Source of the DNA: Chloroflexota bacterium
Lineage (GTDB): Bacteria; Chloroflexota; Dehalococcoidia; DSTF01; JACRBR01
Direction: 5' to 3'
Length of the DNA: 21,590 nucleotides
Assembly: GCA_025355835.1 (NCBI GenBank)
Contig: JANXYW010000168.1
Span: 1-21,590 of the forward strand
This document shows, piece after piece, positions 21,533 to 21,590 of the stretch. The stretch's first letter is position 1; each line of letters starts with the position of its first letter. The notes below the pieces were generated by a model. It had not been told where the DNA came from and ran no database searches. It saw only the letters and a list, made by a program, of their open reading frames with translations. The position numbers and the translations under genes were made by a program.

Positions 21533-21536
21533 TTCG

Positions 21537-21590
21537 TCAGCCAGCCCAGCGGCGGAAGACGAGCGTGGCGTTTTGGCCGCCCATGCCGAA
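21537..21590 (-). CDS. fabF: Beta-ketoacyl-ACP synthase II, C-terminal end (partial)
   Basis: The window edge cuts this gene, and only the last 17 codons and TGA are present. They read FGMGGQNATLVFRRWAG. The pattern FGFGGxNA(T/S)L(V/I)FRR is the highly conserved C-terminus of FabF/KAS II condensing enzymes of fatty acid elongation. The call rests on this short but distinctive motif; FabB or a polyketide ketosynthase is less likely. Confidence 0.75.
   Translation of the reverse strand, partial: FGMGGQNATLVFRRWAG

Overview
The window is about 21.6 kb of GC-rich, gene-dense bacterial chromosome with no rRNA, tRNA, transposase, phage gene or CRISPR array that I can see. Codon use and composition look even throughout. 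A long recG, a secreted S8 protease with a Pro/Thr-rich tail, an OmpR-type two-component pair and several SDR and alpha/beta hydrolase genes would fit an uncultured Chloroflexota (Dehalococcoidia-like) genome. That placement is inference from gene character, not a computed phylogeny.

Layout. From 29 to 1968 (minus) a class II Fic AMP-transferase is followed by an SDR oxidoreductase. Divergent from it, recG runs from 2220 to 4871, then an epoxide-hydrolase-like alpha/beta hydrolase and a second SDR (5044-6678), an unrecognised 310-residue protein (6843-7775) and an SRPBCC protein (7827-8264). An MNT/HEPN toxin-antitoxin pair follows (8398-9046), then a HAD hydrolase (minus), a small membrane protein (plus) and a GrpB-family protein (minus). 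From 16296 down to 11151 a minus-strand run encodes response regulator, sensor kinase, an aminoglycoside-adenylyltransferase-like protein, a sugar-1-phosphate nucleotidyltransferase and an M20 amidohydrolase, tightly packed and possibly one operon. After a 512-bp gene-free, hairpin-rich stretch come a 65-residue protein, a secreted subtilase, an MFS transporter and a Nudix hydrolase (all plus). The window ends with a RelE-like toxin and its putative antitoxin (minus) and the last 17 codons of a FabF-type ketosynthase.

The most unusual feature is not a gene. Ten short-period degenerate repeat arrays (period 7, 9 or 12 bp) are scattered through the window. Several start within 0-3 bp after a stop codon (both SDR genes, recG, fabF). 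Others sit just upstream of starts (fic, grpB-like), and two lie in frame inside recG, one of them a folded-back inverted array inside the helicase domain. Arrays at distant loci match each other: the two SDR-tail arrays share unit and orientation, and the 9-mer arrays at 4921 and 21506 align over 27 bp. This points to a dispersed repeat family that seeds at gene edges.

A second oddity is an exact 64-bp direct repeat. It copies the 3' end of the 310-residue gene to a position just before the MNT/HEPN module and so brackets the SRPBCC gene. Two structured non-coding candidates lie upstream of the response regulator: a triple half-site dyad and a 131-bp element closed by a perfect 13-bp inverted repeat.
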